Positions 9,801 to 17,405 are shown, numbered from the stretch's first letter. The stretch is DNA of 64,000 nt from Streptomyces sp. SID8374 (GCF_009865135.1 NZ_WWGH01000001.1:2976001-3040000); one strand, 5' to 3'. Numbers and translations are program-made. The notes: generated from the sequence alone by a model not told the origin.

Positions 9801-10795
9801 AGCACCGCGAGGAAGGCGATCACCGACTCCGCCGAGCGCGGCAGCACGACGGCGACGGCCCGCTCGGCGCCCGCGCCCGCCGCGAGCAGCGCCCGCGCGA
9901 GCCGGTTGGCGCGGGCGTCGACCTCGGCGTACGTCAGCCGGCGCGGGCCGTCCACGACGGCCACCTCACCGCCGCTCAGCCGTACCCGCTCCTCGAACCA
10001 GCGCTCCACCCCGCCCTCCGGCACGGCCCCGGCGAACCCCTCGCCGATCAGCCCGGACGCCTCGCCCGGCAGCAGGCAGTCGACGGTGTCGAGGCGGGCT
10101 CCGGGCTCCCGCACCAGCCGGGCCAGGACCCGGGCGAGGCGGTCGCAGAGCCGCTGGGCGTCGTGGTGGCCGAGCACGGCCGGGGAGTGGGTGAGCCGCA
10201 GCCGCGCCGGTCCGGCGCCCCCCGGGGCCGTACCCAGCGAGAACCAGAGCGCCCCGCCGTGGCCGGGCGGCGGGGTCCCGTCCGGGGCGACCCCGACCTG
10301 GAAGAGGGGCAGGCCCGGGGTGGCGCGGTCGGCGTTGACGGCGGCGGCCAGCTCCTCGTGGGGCACCCCGTCCTGGCCTGCGGCGGCCCGCTCCTGGGCG
10401 GCGGTGGCCGCCAGCAGGGAGTGGAAGGTGTCCGCCGTGGAGGTGGCGACGCGCAGCACCCGGACGCCGGCCCGGGTGCCGGTCCCGGCGCTCCCCAGCG
10501 GGAGGTCGGTGCCGCACCGCAGGAGGGTGAGCAGCCCGGCGGCACCGGCCAGCAGCGCCGTGCCGGGGGTGGTGCCCGCCGCCTCGGCCAGGGCGCTCAG
10601 GCCCTCGGCGACGCGGGCGTCCAGCGGGGTCCGGACCGTGACCGTCCGCGCCGCCCCGGGGCCCTCGGCCCGGCGCAGGCCCGGCAGGTCGGTCCGCTCC
10701 GGCAGGCCGGCCAGGGCCTCCCGCCAGTCGGGCGGTGGAGCGTCCCGGGCCGGCAGCGGGGCCGGGGAGGGGGGCAGGGTGGGCTGGATCGCCAT
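6884..10795 (-). CDS. NRPS: half C - A (proline-type code) - T - C
   Basis: 1303 aa from the ATG at 10795. Residues about 35-240 look like only the C-terminal lobe of a condensation domain, with no HHxxxDG. The A domain (about 270-790) is canonical: YTSGSTGRPKG (about 410), FDISVQE, NHYGPTE (about 560), YRTGD, GEIE, and NGKVDR with the A10 lysine. Aligning to GrsA by eye gives the pocket code D-I-Q-F-A-A-H-A-V-K, close to proline-type codes (DVQxIAHVVK) with smaller residues at two places, which suggests a bulkier proline such as 4-methylproline. A carrier domain follows (GGHSL, about 811), then a complete C domain (HHIACDG, about 994-1000), and the protein ends there. The code is a manual reading. 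It lies 85 bp after the alcohol dehydrogenase gene. Confidence 0.93.
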   Translation of the reverse strand: MAIQPTLPPSPAPLPARDAPPPDWREALAGLPERTDLPGLRRAEGPGAARTVTVRTPLDARVAEGLSALAEAAGTTPGTALLAGAAGLLTLLRCGTDLPLGSAGTGTRAGVRVLRVATSTADTFHSLLAATAAQERAAAGQDGVPHEELAAAVNADRATPGLPLFQVGVAPDGTPPPGHGGALWFSLGTAPGGAGPARLRLTHSPAVLGHHDAQRLCDRLARVLARLVREPGARLDTVDCLLPGEASGLIGEGFAGAVPEGGVERWFEERVRLSGGEVAVVDGPRRLTYAEVDARANRLARALLAAGAGAERAVAVVLPRSAESVIAFLAVLKSGATYMPVDTELPPARVTMMLEDARPAVVVTDAAGARLAENAKAPPLIVDQELSACAGHAAHGLSAADLSAPVTGATPAYLLYTSGSTGRPKGVVMTREALANLMAWHLDELPGGPGRVTVQFTSVSFDISVQEMLAALLSGAALAIVPEDVRRSPQDLAPWLQEHGVTDLFAPNVVIELVCRAALEQGLTLPALAQVAQAGEALVLSDAVREFFRLRPGRRLHNHYGPTETHAVTSWAAPADVASWPAAAPPVGLPVWNTSLYVLDEALRLVPTGVAGELYVSGVCLARGYAGRPDLTADRFLPCPWGPPGSRMYRTGDLVRRRPDGAVVYLGRTDHQVKIRGVRVELGEIEAAVRQAPGVRDTVLVTAGDAAARRIDAYLVPAPDADPAALGTAVRAELRRTLPPAMVPASFTVVPVLPLNSNGKVDRAALPEPVFAGPGEQDRPRTGEEERLARIFAEVLGLPAVGVHDNLYDIGGHSLLAADLTVRVRKEFQAELSLGEVLSNPSVAELAALLTRVEPARPPVTPRTAPGDAPASFAQQSLWVLDQLEGAGPQYNEPYALRLTGRPDPAALREALADVAGRHQVLRTVLDAVDGQVRQRVLDGEAARPRLDEVAVEPRALDAAVREAARVPFDLAADLPVRATLFRLAPEDHLLLVVLHHIACDGASLRPFLRDLATAYGARTGGRAPEWAELPVQYADFAAWQRDLFEGGGPASAAGLLAGQRRYWEKHLAGLPAAIPLPLDRERPPVRTGAGGAVPITVDIPLHRAVRAYAQRSRTTTFTVVHAALAALLAERGAGEDIVVAAAVSDRGDPALDELVGFFVRTLVLRVDASGGPDFAELLDRVREADLGAFAHQDLPFEHLVELVNPVRSFSHHPLAQTMLAFQVEESEPPRLAGLSGRFEEVELGVAKFDLCFKVVERFGPGGEPAGMAGTLEYATDIFDPGTARSLAEGLVGFLRAGADGTA

Positions 10796-10880
10796 GGAAT
10801 CGTTCCCTCGTTCCGGGCCGCGGCACCGCGCCGCGGCCATGGGTGGGCTGCGTTGGGGTGGGGTCCGGCGGGGCGCCGGT

Positions 10881-11984
10881 TCAGCTGACGAGTACGGCCT
10901 TCATGACGGCCCCGGCGGCGACGTCCGCCAGCGCCCGGGCGTTCTCCTCCAGCGGGTAGGTGGTCACCAGCCGCGCCAGGTCGAACCGGGCCACCAGGGC
11001 GGGCAGCAGGCCGACGTACTGCACCAGGTGCGCCCCGGTGAAGGCCCAGGAGCCGACGACGTCCAGCTGCCGGTGGACGATCCGGTGCGGGTTGATCGTC
11101 GTGTCACCGCTGTCGGTGTACTGGCCGACCACCAGGTACGAGCCGCCGCGCCGGGCGAGGCGCAGCCCCTGGTCGATGGCGGCGGGCACCCCGGTCGCCT
11201 CGATGACCAGGTCCGCGCCGCGGCCTCCGGTCAGGGCGAGGACCTCGGCGAGTACGGCGTCGGGGTCGTCCGCGCCGACGATGTCGAGGTGGTGGTCGGC
11301 GATGCCGCTCTCCGCCGCGGCGCGCAGCCGCTGCTCCGGTCCGCCGACGAGGATCACCCGTGCGGCGCCGGAGAGCTGGGCGAGGGCGGCGGCGGCCAGT
11401 CCGACCGGGCCGCTGCCCTGGACCACGACGCTCTCGCCGACCCGGACGGGACGGCGCTCGTACAGGGCGTGGACCATGGTGGGTCCGGCGCAGGCGAAGG
11501 CCATCGCGGCGACGGGGTCGACCCCGTCGGGGACCTTGACCACCGTCGTACCGGCGCGCAGGCAGATGTACTCCCCCCAGGAGCCCGAGAGGCCCGGCTC
11601 CTGGTCCGTGGGGCGGTTGACCCCGTAGGTGCGGCGGTTCTCGCAGAGCGTGGGCTCGCGGTGGATGCGGCAGGGTACGCAGGCGCCGCAGGCGATGGAC
11701 GAGGCCCACATGACCTGGTCGCCGACTTCGAGCGGGGTGCCGTTGACGTCGGTGGCCGCCCGGGGGTCCAGTTCGTGGACCGTGCCGAGCCCCTCATGAC
11801 CGAGGACCAGCGGGGTGGGCACCTCCAGGTGGCCCTGGGCCAGGTGGAGATCGGTGCCGCAGACCCCGCCGTACCGGGATGCCACGACCATCCCGCCCTC
11901 GGGCGCGGCGGGGACGGGCAGCTTCCACAGCTCCAGGGGCCGGCCGAACTCCGTCAGGACGACCGCGCGCGCCTCGCCGCTCAC
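10881..11984 (-). CDS. zinc alcohol dehydrogenase, GriF-like
   Basis: A 367-aa medium-chain dehydrogenase. It shows the catalytic zinc site (GGVCGTD, GHEGLG), a structural zinc cysteine cluster (CGACVPC and a later C in TLCENR) and the nucleotide loop GSGPVGL. The GTG start at 11984 overlaps the stop of the GriE-like dioxygenase gene (GTGA), so the two are translationally coupled. In griselimycin biosynthesis the same pair (GriE leucine 5-hydroxylase, GriF dehydrogenase) turns leucine into the aldehyde that cyclises on the way to 4-methylproline. I infer the same role here. A dedicated reductase for the last step (GriH/ProC type) is not in the window. Confidence 0.88.
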   Translation of the reverse strand: MSGEARAVVLTEFGRPLELWKLPVPAAPEGGMVVASRYGGVCGTDLHLAQGHLEVPTPLVLGHEGLGTVHELDPRAATDVNGTPLEVGDQVMWASSIACGACVPCRIHREPTLCENRRTYGVNRPTDQEPGLSGSWGEYICLRAGTTVVKVPDGVDPVAAMAFACAGPTMVHALYERRPVRVGESVVVQGSGPVGLAAAALAQLSGAARVILVGGPEQRLRAAAESGIADHHLDIVGADDPDAVLAEVLALTGGRGADLVIEATGVPAAIDQGLRLARRGGSYLVVGQYTDSGDTTINPHRIVHRQLDVVGSWAFTGAHLVQYVGLLPALVARFDLARLVTTYPLEENARALADVAAGAVMKAVLVS

Positions 11985-12793
11985 ACCAGCACCTCCATCG
12001 TCGTGGCGGTCTCCTGGCCGGACATCTCCAGGGGGGCGGTGTCCCGCCCGACCACGTACGCGGGCCGGGGCTCGCCCAGCGGCACGGGCACATTGGTGAC
12101 GTCGTTGTACGTCACGATGAGCAGCCGGCGCGGGAAGGGGGCCATGTTGGAGGCGGAGCCGTGCACGATCTCGGGGTCGAAGAGGACCACGGAGCCGGCC
12201 GGGCCCTTGGCGCTGACCAGGCCGTGCCGGTCGACCAGGGCGGTCATGTCGGTGGCGGTGAGGGAGATGTCCTCGGGGTCGACGTGCTGGTCGGAGGCGG
12301 CGGAAGCGGCGGTGCGGCCCTTCTTGACCAGCCCGTCGCGGTGGGAGCCGGGGCAGAAGATGACCGGCCCGTTGAACTCGGTGACGTCGTCGAGGAAGAC
12401 GCCGACGTTCACCAGCCGGGGCGCCGCCAGGTTGTCGGCCATCTGCCAGGCCGCGAAGTCCTGGTGCCAGGACCAGCCGGCCCCGGCGAAGGGCGCCTTG
12501 GAGTTGATCTTGAACTGGTAGATGTACGCCTCGCTGTCGAGGAGCTGGCGCACCGGTCCGAGCACCCGCGGGGAGCGGATCAGGCCGGCGAACTCGCTCT
12601 GGCGTACATGGGAGGCGTAGACGGCCCGGACGTCCTCGCCGTCCTGCTCCAGGACCCGGTGCTCGCCCGGTATCCGGGAGTCGCGCCGGAACGCCTCCTG
12701 GAAGGCCACCGCCTCCTCGGGGCTGAACAGCTGGTCGAGTATCAGATAGCCGTGGGTCCGGAAGTGCCGCACCTGCTCTTGGCTGAGCTGCAT
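11981..12793 (-). CDS. GriE/EctD-like 2OG dioxygenase, putative L-leucine 5-hydroxylase
   Basis: A 270-aa phytanoyl-CoA dioxygenase family protein. The iron triad is readable: His110 and Asp112 in WHQDF, and His211 in PEIVHGS. The block VFLDDVTEFNGPVIF and the QFKIN segment are shared with ectoine hydroxylase EctD and with the leucine 5-hydroxylase GriE. The resemblance to GriE as I know it extends over the whole length, including DQHVDPED and TYNDV near the C-terminus. The family hydroxylates free amino acids with 2-oxoglutarate and O2. Coupling to the zinc dehydrogenase and the proline-type A domain next door support leucine as substrate. Confidence 0.88.
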   Translation of the reverse strand: MQLSQEQVRHFRTHGYLILDQLFSPEEAVAFQEAFRRDSRIPGEHRVLEQDGEDVRAVYASHVRQSEFAGLIRSPRVLGPVRQLLDSEAYIYQFKINSKAPFAGAGWSWHQDFAAWQMADNLAAPRLVNVGVFLDDVTEFNGPVIFCPGSHRDGLVKKGRTAASAASDQHVDPEDISLTATDMTALVDRHGLVSAKGPAGSVVLFDPEIVHGSASNMAPFPRRLLIVTYNDVTNVPVPLGEPRPAYVVGRDTAPLEMSGQETATTMEVLV

Positions 12794-12821
12794 GTCATCA
12801 CTCTGCTCATCGGTAGAAGGG

Positions 12822-13649
12822 TCAGGACCAGATCTGGAGCGGGCCGCGGCCGGTCACTCCCAGGAAGAAGGAGAGGCTGACCCGCCGCCCCTCGCCGCCG
12901 ATCGCGTTGACGGCGTGGAGGTTGCGGGAGTCGAAGATCACGACGTCACCGGTCTGCGGACTCGCGACCGCGACCGGCTCGTCCTCGACGACCTTCTCGT
13001 CGTACCCGTAACCGTCGCGGTGGATCTCGTCGGCGGGCCGCCAGCGGCGCCGGTACACCCGGGTCTCGCCGCCCTCCTCGGGCATGGAGAGGTACCAGTT
13101 CAGGGTGAGGAAGCTGGCCGGGGTCTCGTCCACGATGCCGGGGAACTCCCGGACGATCTCGTCGAAGTGGAGCTTGGCCCCGTTGGCGATCTCGCGGATC
13201 ATGCCCGCGAACATCTCGCGCCCCCGCGACCTGGCGGGCTCCACCTCACCGCCCCAGCCCCGGGCGACCCGGGCCACGGCCACGTCCATCGGGTCGTTGC
13301 CGCCGTACAGCTTGCTCCGCAGCCGCCGGGCCTCGTCGGCGTCCTCCCAGTAGGCGTCGGTCAGCGTGTGGGCGCCGTAGTAGTCGTACGCGGCCGGGCC
13401 GATCTTGGCGATCGGCGGGAAGATCAGGTTCTGGTCGTACTCCCCGAACTCCCGCCGGTCCAGGCCCTCCATGATGGCCGCGCACTCCTCGGGCGTGGAG
13501 AAGCCCCGGATGCGTACGGCCCCCAGGACGCCGACCGCCAGCCGCAGGATGTGGTCGCGGGTCAGCTCGTCGGCCGTCTCGGAGTCGAACAGGGTGAAGA
13601 TCGGCGAGTCGTTGGAGCTGATGTCCTGGTCAACCACCGTCTCAGGCAT
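12822..13649 (-). CDS. 2OG-Fe(II) oxygenase, prolyl-hydroxylase-like
   Basis: 275 aa from an ATG at 13649. An upstream extension of this frame exists but runs through the MbtH gene, so I reject it. The iron ligands read as His161-x-Asp163 (LHFDE) and His245 (NLHAVN), with Arg256 placed to bind 2-oxoglutarate; EEGGET lies between, as in prolyl 4-hydroxylase-like proteins. The start overlaps the end of the MbtH gene by 8 bp. Likely role: hydroxylation of a cyclic amino acid (piperazate or methylproline) or of a bound residue. Substrate unknown. Confidence 0.87.
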   Translation of the reverse strand: MPETVVDQDISSNDSPIFTLFDSETADELTRDHILRLAVGVLGAVRIRGFSTPEECAAIMEGLDRREFGEYDQNLIFPPIAKIGPAAYDYYGAHTLTDAYWEDADEARRLRSKLYGGNDPMDVAVARVARGWGGEVEPARSRGREMFAGMIREIANGAKLHFDEIVREFPGIVDETPASFLTLNWYLSMPEEGGETRVYRRRWRPADEIHRDGYGYDEKVVEDEPVAVASPQTGDVVIFDSRNLHAVNAIGGEGRRVSLSFFLGVTGRGPLQIWS

Positions 13650-13863
13650 GCTGCTGCTCCTCCATGAACGTCCGCAGGCTGAGCGGCCGCATATCGGTCC
13701 ACAGCTCCTCGATCCGCTCCAGGCACGCCTCCCGGGAGCCGGGCTCTCCCACCGGGTCCCAGCCCAGGGGCAGTTCACGGTCGGCACGCCAGAGCGAATA
13801 CTGCTCCTCGTGGTTGCGGACCACGAGGTAGCGCTCCTGTGCGGTCCGGGTGGTGTCACTCAT
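13642..13863 (-). CDS. MbtH-like protein
   Basis: 73 aa with the family signature NHEEQYSLW, LPLGWDPVG and the conserved Trp in the EELWTDMRPLS helix. MbtH proteins bind adenylation domains and help them fold or work. It overlaps the piperazate synthase gene upstream by 8 bp and the oxygenase gene downstream by 8 bp, so it is translated in tandem. It probably serves the intact A domain of the NRPS at 6884-10795 and others outside the window. Confidence 0.95.
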   Translation of the reverse strand: MSDTTRTAQERYLVVRNHEEQYSLWRADRELPLGWDPVGEPGSREACLERIEELWTDMRPLSLRTFMEEQQHA

Positions 13864-15958
13864 GAACGCCTCCTATGGCGAGGGGGGAGAGCGGACGGCC
13901 GGCGAGGTCCCGCGGGTCGTCCTCGGTGATCAGGCTGAGCCCCACGACGTACTCGATGAAGTCCCGCTCGCCGCGCTCGGTGGCGCGGGCCAGCGCGACG
14001 GCTGCGTGGCGGCGGTCGGTCTCGTCGCGGTCCTGGGAGAGCTTGAACCGCCCGACCAGCTCCTCGACCTCGAACTCGAACCCGACGATGGAGCCGATGA
14101 TGCGGTCGATGCGCGGGTCGTCGGCGGCGAGGCGGTTGTCGGGCTGGGAGCGCTCGGCGATCCCGATGAGCCCGCGCACCAGGGCGTCCTGGTCCCGGAC
14201 CGCGCGGACCCGGCCGCGGACGTGGACGGACATGGAGTTCCAGGTGGGCAGCGGGTCGCTCTCGAAGACACCCGGCGGCATATAGGCGTTGGGGCCGTGG
14301 AAGACGGCGAGCATGTGCCGCCCGTCGATCAGCTCCGCGTGCTCGTTGCCCCGGTCCAGATGGCCGAAGAGCACCCCGTTGGCGCCGCGCGAGCGGTCCA
14401 GGATCAGCGGCAGATGGGTGGCGAACGGCTCGTCGCCGGAGCGCGCGGAGATGAGGGTGGCGAACCGGAAGCGCTCCATGAGCCCGTAGAGCTTCTCCCG
14501 GTCGTGCTCCAGGTACCACTTGGGCGGGTAGACCGCCGAGGGGACCGGGCCGTGCGGCGAGGTGGAGACCACACCACTGCCGTACGGGGACATCACCGGG
14601 CACCCGCCGACGCCCGCGGCCGGCACCCGGTCGGCGATGTCCTCCACGATCTCCTGGGAGCGGAAGGGCAGCAGCGACAGCAGGGTGTCGCCGAGGCCGA
14701 ACTGCGCCTCGCCGAAGCCCTGGAGATACAGCCCGGCCCGCAACTCGGGGGACGTACGGGCCCGGTAGTGACGCGAGAGGGCGACGCCAGCGGCGCCTTC
14801 GCTGTCGCCGGGGGTGAGGTGGGGCAGCACATCGCCGAAGACGGCCGGGTCCAGCGACCGGTCGTAGCCGGTGGCCAGCACCACACCGTCGCAGCGCAGA
14901 GACTCCTCGGGCCCTTCGTCCAGGCGCGGTTGGAGGGTGACGGCCAGCGCCTCCCCGTCCTCGCGCACCTCGGAGAGGCGGGAGAAGGAGTGGATGTGCA
15001 GCCGCTTGCGGCCCTTGACCTGGTCCAGGTAGTCGGTGTTGAAGAGCCGCTCCAACAGATCCTCGCGGACCACACCGTAGTTGGCCGCCCGCAGCCGGCC
15101 CGAGACGGCGGCACGCTGCTCCGGCCTCATCCGGTAGAAGGCGTCGGCGTTGCCGGAGTAGAACTGCTCGTTGACGAAAGGGCTGTTGTCGGTCGGCAGG
15201 AGGGTGTAGCCGGGGACGACGACGTGCACCTCGGCCCGGTCGTAGTGGTCGAGGAGGTACTCGCTGATCTCGCCCGCGCTCTGCCCGCCGCCCACCACGA
15301 CGAAGCGGTACGCCCCGTCGTGGTCCTTGAACTGGCCGGGGAAGCGGGTGAGGAACTCGCTGGAGTGCACGACCGAGGGCACCTCGGCCACCCCGGCCGT
15401 ACGGGTGGGCGGGCGCCCGCCGCCCGCGTGCACCACGTTGCGGGCGTAGTGGACGCTGCGCCGCCCCGTGGCGACGTCCTCGGTCTCGACCCGGAAGAGC
15501 GACAGGTCGCCCCCGTCCGGGCCCTGCACCGGGGTCACCCGGTCGACCTGGCTGCCGAAGCGGACCTGGTCGGCGAAGTCCTGGGCCACCCACTTCAGGT
15601 AGTCGTCGTACTCGATCCGGGTCGGCCGGGACTCGTTGAGGTTCACGAACCGCTCCAGCCGGCCCTTGGCCTTGGTGTACCGGAGGAACGAGTAGGGGCT
15701 GGACGGATCGCGCAGCGACACCAGGTCCTTGAGGAACGAGATCTGCATCCGGGCGCCGTCGATGAGCATCCCCGGGTGCCACGCCACGGTGTCCTGGCGC
15801 TCGACGAACAGGCAGGACAGCGGCAGCTTCTGTTCCCGCGCGCACACGGCGAGAGCAAGGTTGGAGGGCCCGAATCCGATGCCCAGGAGATCGTAGGGGC
15901 GTTCTGTGGTCGTGCCCACCGGATCGTCGTCGGGGTGGGTCGCGTGCGCGTTTCTCAC
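13856..15958 (-). CDS. fused ornithine N5-hydroxylase / piperazate synthase (KtzI-KtzT type)
   Basis: 700 aa from a GTG at 15958 with GAGGAG five bases upstream. Residues about 20-450 are a flavin N-monooxygenase: FAD site GIGFGPSN (26-33), NADPH site GGGQSAGE (about 222), and the late ATGYD motif. Residues about 455-700 are a PaiB/FMN-binding split-barrel domain, the family of the heme enzyme KtzT. KtzI makes N5-hydroxyornithine and KtzT closes the N-N bond to give L-piperazic acid; here both steps sit on one chain, as known for some other genomes. In sequence order the hydroxylase precedes the synthase, matching the reaction order. This is the best marker for a piperazate-containing product. 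Confidence 0.93.
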   Translation of the reverse strand: MRNAHATHPDDDPVGTTTERPYDLLGIGFGPSNLALAVCAREQKLPLSCLFVERQDTVAWHPGMLIDGARMQISFLKDLVSLRDPSSPYSFLRYTKAKGRLERFVNLNESRPTRIEYDDYLKWVAQDFADQVRFGSQVDRVTPVQGPDGGDLSLFRVETEDVATGRRSVHYARNVVHAGGGRPPTRTAGVAEVPSVVHSSEFLTRFPGQFKDHDGAYRFVVVGGGQSAGEISEYLLDHYDRAEVHVVVPGYTLLPTDNSPFVNEQFYSGNADAFYRMRPEQRAAVSGRLRAANYGVVREDLLERLFNTDYLDQVKGRKRLHIHSFSRLSEVREDGEALAVTLQPRLDEGPEESLRCDGVVLATGYDRSLDPAVFGDVLPHLTPGDSEGAAGVALSRHYRARTSPELRAGLYLQGFGEAQFGLGDTLLSLLPFRSQEIVEDIADRVPAAGVGGCPVMSPYGSGVVSTSPHGPVPSAVYPPKWYLEHDREKLYGLMERFRFATLISARSGDEPFATHLPLILDRSRGANGVLFGHLDRGNEHAELIDGRHMLAVFHGPNAYMPPGVFESDPLPTWNSMSVHVRGRVRAVRDQDALVRGLIGIAERSQPDNRLAADDPRIDRIIGSIVGFEFEVEELVGRFKLSQDRDETDRRHAAVALARATERGERDFIEYVVGLSLITEDDPRDLAGRPLSPLAIGGVHE

Positions 15959-16074
15959 AAGTACTCCTCGTAGAACACTTCGCTCTTACGCAGGGCCATA
16001 TCCCGATAATGCCCGTACCGGTCGTCCACCGTGATCGACTGTCCTGCGCGGTCGAACAACGCGGCCGCGCACAC
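15955..16074 (-). CDS. possible 39-aa small protein between DUF6421-like gene and piperazate synthase
   Basis: A short frame from GTG (16074) to TGA (15957-15955) fills the gap between two operon genes. Its stop overlaps the GTG start of the piperazate synthase gene by 4 bp (GTGA). The predicted peptide is charged at the C-terminus (RKSEVFYEEYL) with no signal or membrane segment. A GGAG lies directly against the start, too close for a normal ribosome site, so an internal ATG (DMALRK) is also possible. It could instead be only a coupling spacer. Function unknown. Confidence 0.35.
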   Translation of the reverse strand: MCAAALFDRAGQSITVDDRYGHYRDMALRKSEVFYEEYL

Positions 16075-16076
16075 TC

Positions 16077-17189
16077 CTAGACGCCGAGCCGGGCCTTGAC
16101 CTCGGCGAAATACGGAATGTGCCGGTAATCCCGGGCCTCGGCGTCGTAGTCCGTGTACCGGTTGGTGAAGTCGAGGAGTCGCTTCTTCACGGCTTCCACC
16201 GGCTCCTGGTGGATATGGGCCTCGATGCTCTCGATCTCCGAGAGGAAGTCCCGCAGAACGCCGGGAAGTTTCGGCGTGAGACGGATACGCCCGTCGCCCA
16301 GCTGAATTCCCCCGTGCCCTTCCAGGAAATTGAAGAGCAGCTGGGAGGCGACGGCGTCGTAGTTGGGGCGCGGGATGCCCTCGACGGCGTACCGCAGCAG
16401 CCGCTCGGAGAGGATGAACTCGTAGGCGGCCATCGCCTCCGCACGCGGCAGCTGCGTGTCGTGCAGGCAGGCGAGCATCCCCGACACGTCGACGCGCAGC
16501 TCCTCCAGGCCCGCCAGCGGCTTGAGCTTCTTGGCGGAGAGGAACTCCGGGATCGGCATGTCGCCGTGGCGGTGGTGGTACTCGTGCAGCCGCACCCACC
16601 AGGAGGAGGCCTGCTCGATCTTGGCGTCCGGGGCGCCCTGGATCATCGGGAAGCTGCCCGGCTCCATCACCTCGTCGATGAGCAGCCGCGTGATCTGGTT
16701 GTGGCGCTCCACGAACTTGTTGATGAAGTAGAAGATCAGGTCGTCCGGCCGCTGGATGCCGTCGATGTGGTTCTCCGGGAAGAGCGCCACCACCACCCGG
16801 GAGCCGAACCCGGTGGTCAGCCCGGTGATGTTGACGGGCATGGTGTTGCTCGCGTACCGCTCCGCCAGGTAGGGGTCGGTCGGCAGCGTCGCGTACGTCA
16901 GGTAGTCGAGGTTGAGCCGCGGGAAGTAGGAGGCGTCGAACAGCGAGAAGATGTGGTTGTCCCGCCGGGTGTTGATGTGCGCCTTGGTCGCTTCCAGCCG
17001 CTTTCCCGGTTCGTACACATCGAGATCCTCCAGGAACGCGCGGACCGCCGGGCGGCTCCGCAGGACACGGCTGGAGGAGAGCTTCCGGGAAAGCTCCTTG
17101 AGTTCCACCCCGTCCCGCCGGGATTTACGCTCGGGAAGTCCCGAACGTATGGCCTCCACTTCGGCGAAGACCTCGGTCATGTCATCCAT
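16077..17189 (-). CDS. DUF6421-like protein with HExxH motif
   Basis: 370 aa from the ATG at 17189, with GGAAGGA six bases upstream; it is the first gene of the operon. It has no signal peptide. Visible motifs are HEYHH (His202-Glu203...His206), which fits HExxH, and EELRVD (Glu229/230) about 27 residues later. That pairing recalls zinc sites and the HELLGH/EECRA pair of M49 dipeptidyl peptidase III, although the first motif is one residue shorter. I believe it belongs with Streptomyces DUF6421 proteins, from memory. No function is established; in this operon it could be a metal-dependent tailoring or hydrolytic enzyme. Confidence 0.8.
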   Translation of the reverse strand: MDDMTEVFAEVEAIRSGLPERKSRRDGVELKELSRKLSSSRVLRSRPAVRAFLEDLDVYEPGKRLEATKAHINTRRDNHIFSLFDASYFPRLNLDYLTYATLPTDPYLAERYASNTMPVNITGLTTGFGSRVVVALFPENHIDGIQRPDDLIFYFINKFVERHNQITRLLIDEVMEPGSFPMIQGAPDAKIEQASSWWVRLHEYHHRHGDMPIPEFLSAKKLKPLAGLEELRVDVSGMLACLHDTQLPRAEAMAAYEFILSERLLRYAVEGIPRPNYDAVASQLLFNFLEGHGGIQLGDGRIRLTPKLPGVLRDFLSEIESIEAHIHQEPVEAVKKRLLDFTNRYTDYDAEARDYRHIPYFAEVKARLGV

Positions 17190-17325
17190 GGAATGTCCTT
17201 CCGAGAGTGCACCCCAGAGGTCTTCTGAAGTGATCCGTGGAATGGTTGATGGATTTACCCGGCGCGTAGGTGTGCACGCGGGGATCGGCACTCCCGGGCG
17301 CAAGTCCCGCACCCGCGACACGGGC

Positions 17326-17383
17326 ACGGGTATCGCGGTACGGGTGCGGGTATCGCGAACTCGGCACGGGCACGGGCATCGCG
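17326..17383. repeat. three copies of a CGGG(T/C)ATCGCG element in the operon's upstream region
   Basis: The 216-bp gap before the NRPS operon (17190-17405) carries three near-identical 12-mers at 17326-17337, 17346-17357 and 17372-17383, all in one orientation. They lie about 140-200 bp upstream of the first operon gene. They could be operator sites for a regulator such as the adjacent ParB-type protein, or a simple low-complexity stretch. No test is possible from sequence alone. Confidence 0.5.
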
Positions 17384-17405
17384 GCACACGGGCGGGCGGG
17401 CGCCG

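Noticed and set aside
7157-10888. 1243-aa plus-strand open frame opposite the second NRPS
   Set aside because: Low-complexity antisense shadow; the minus strand has complete A, T and C motifs.
13856-15958. Separate PaiB-type transcriptional regulator
   Set aside because: The PaiB-like part is in frame with an N-hydroxylase; this combination defines KtzI-KtzT piperazate synthesis rather than regulation.
17270-17400. CRISPR-like repeats upstream of the NRPS operon
   Set aside because: Short 12-mers at uneven spacing of 20 and 26 bp; better read as operator-like sites.
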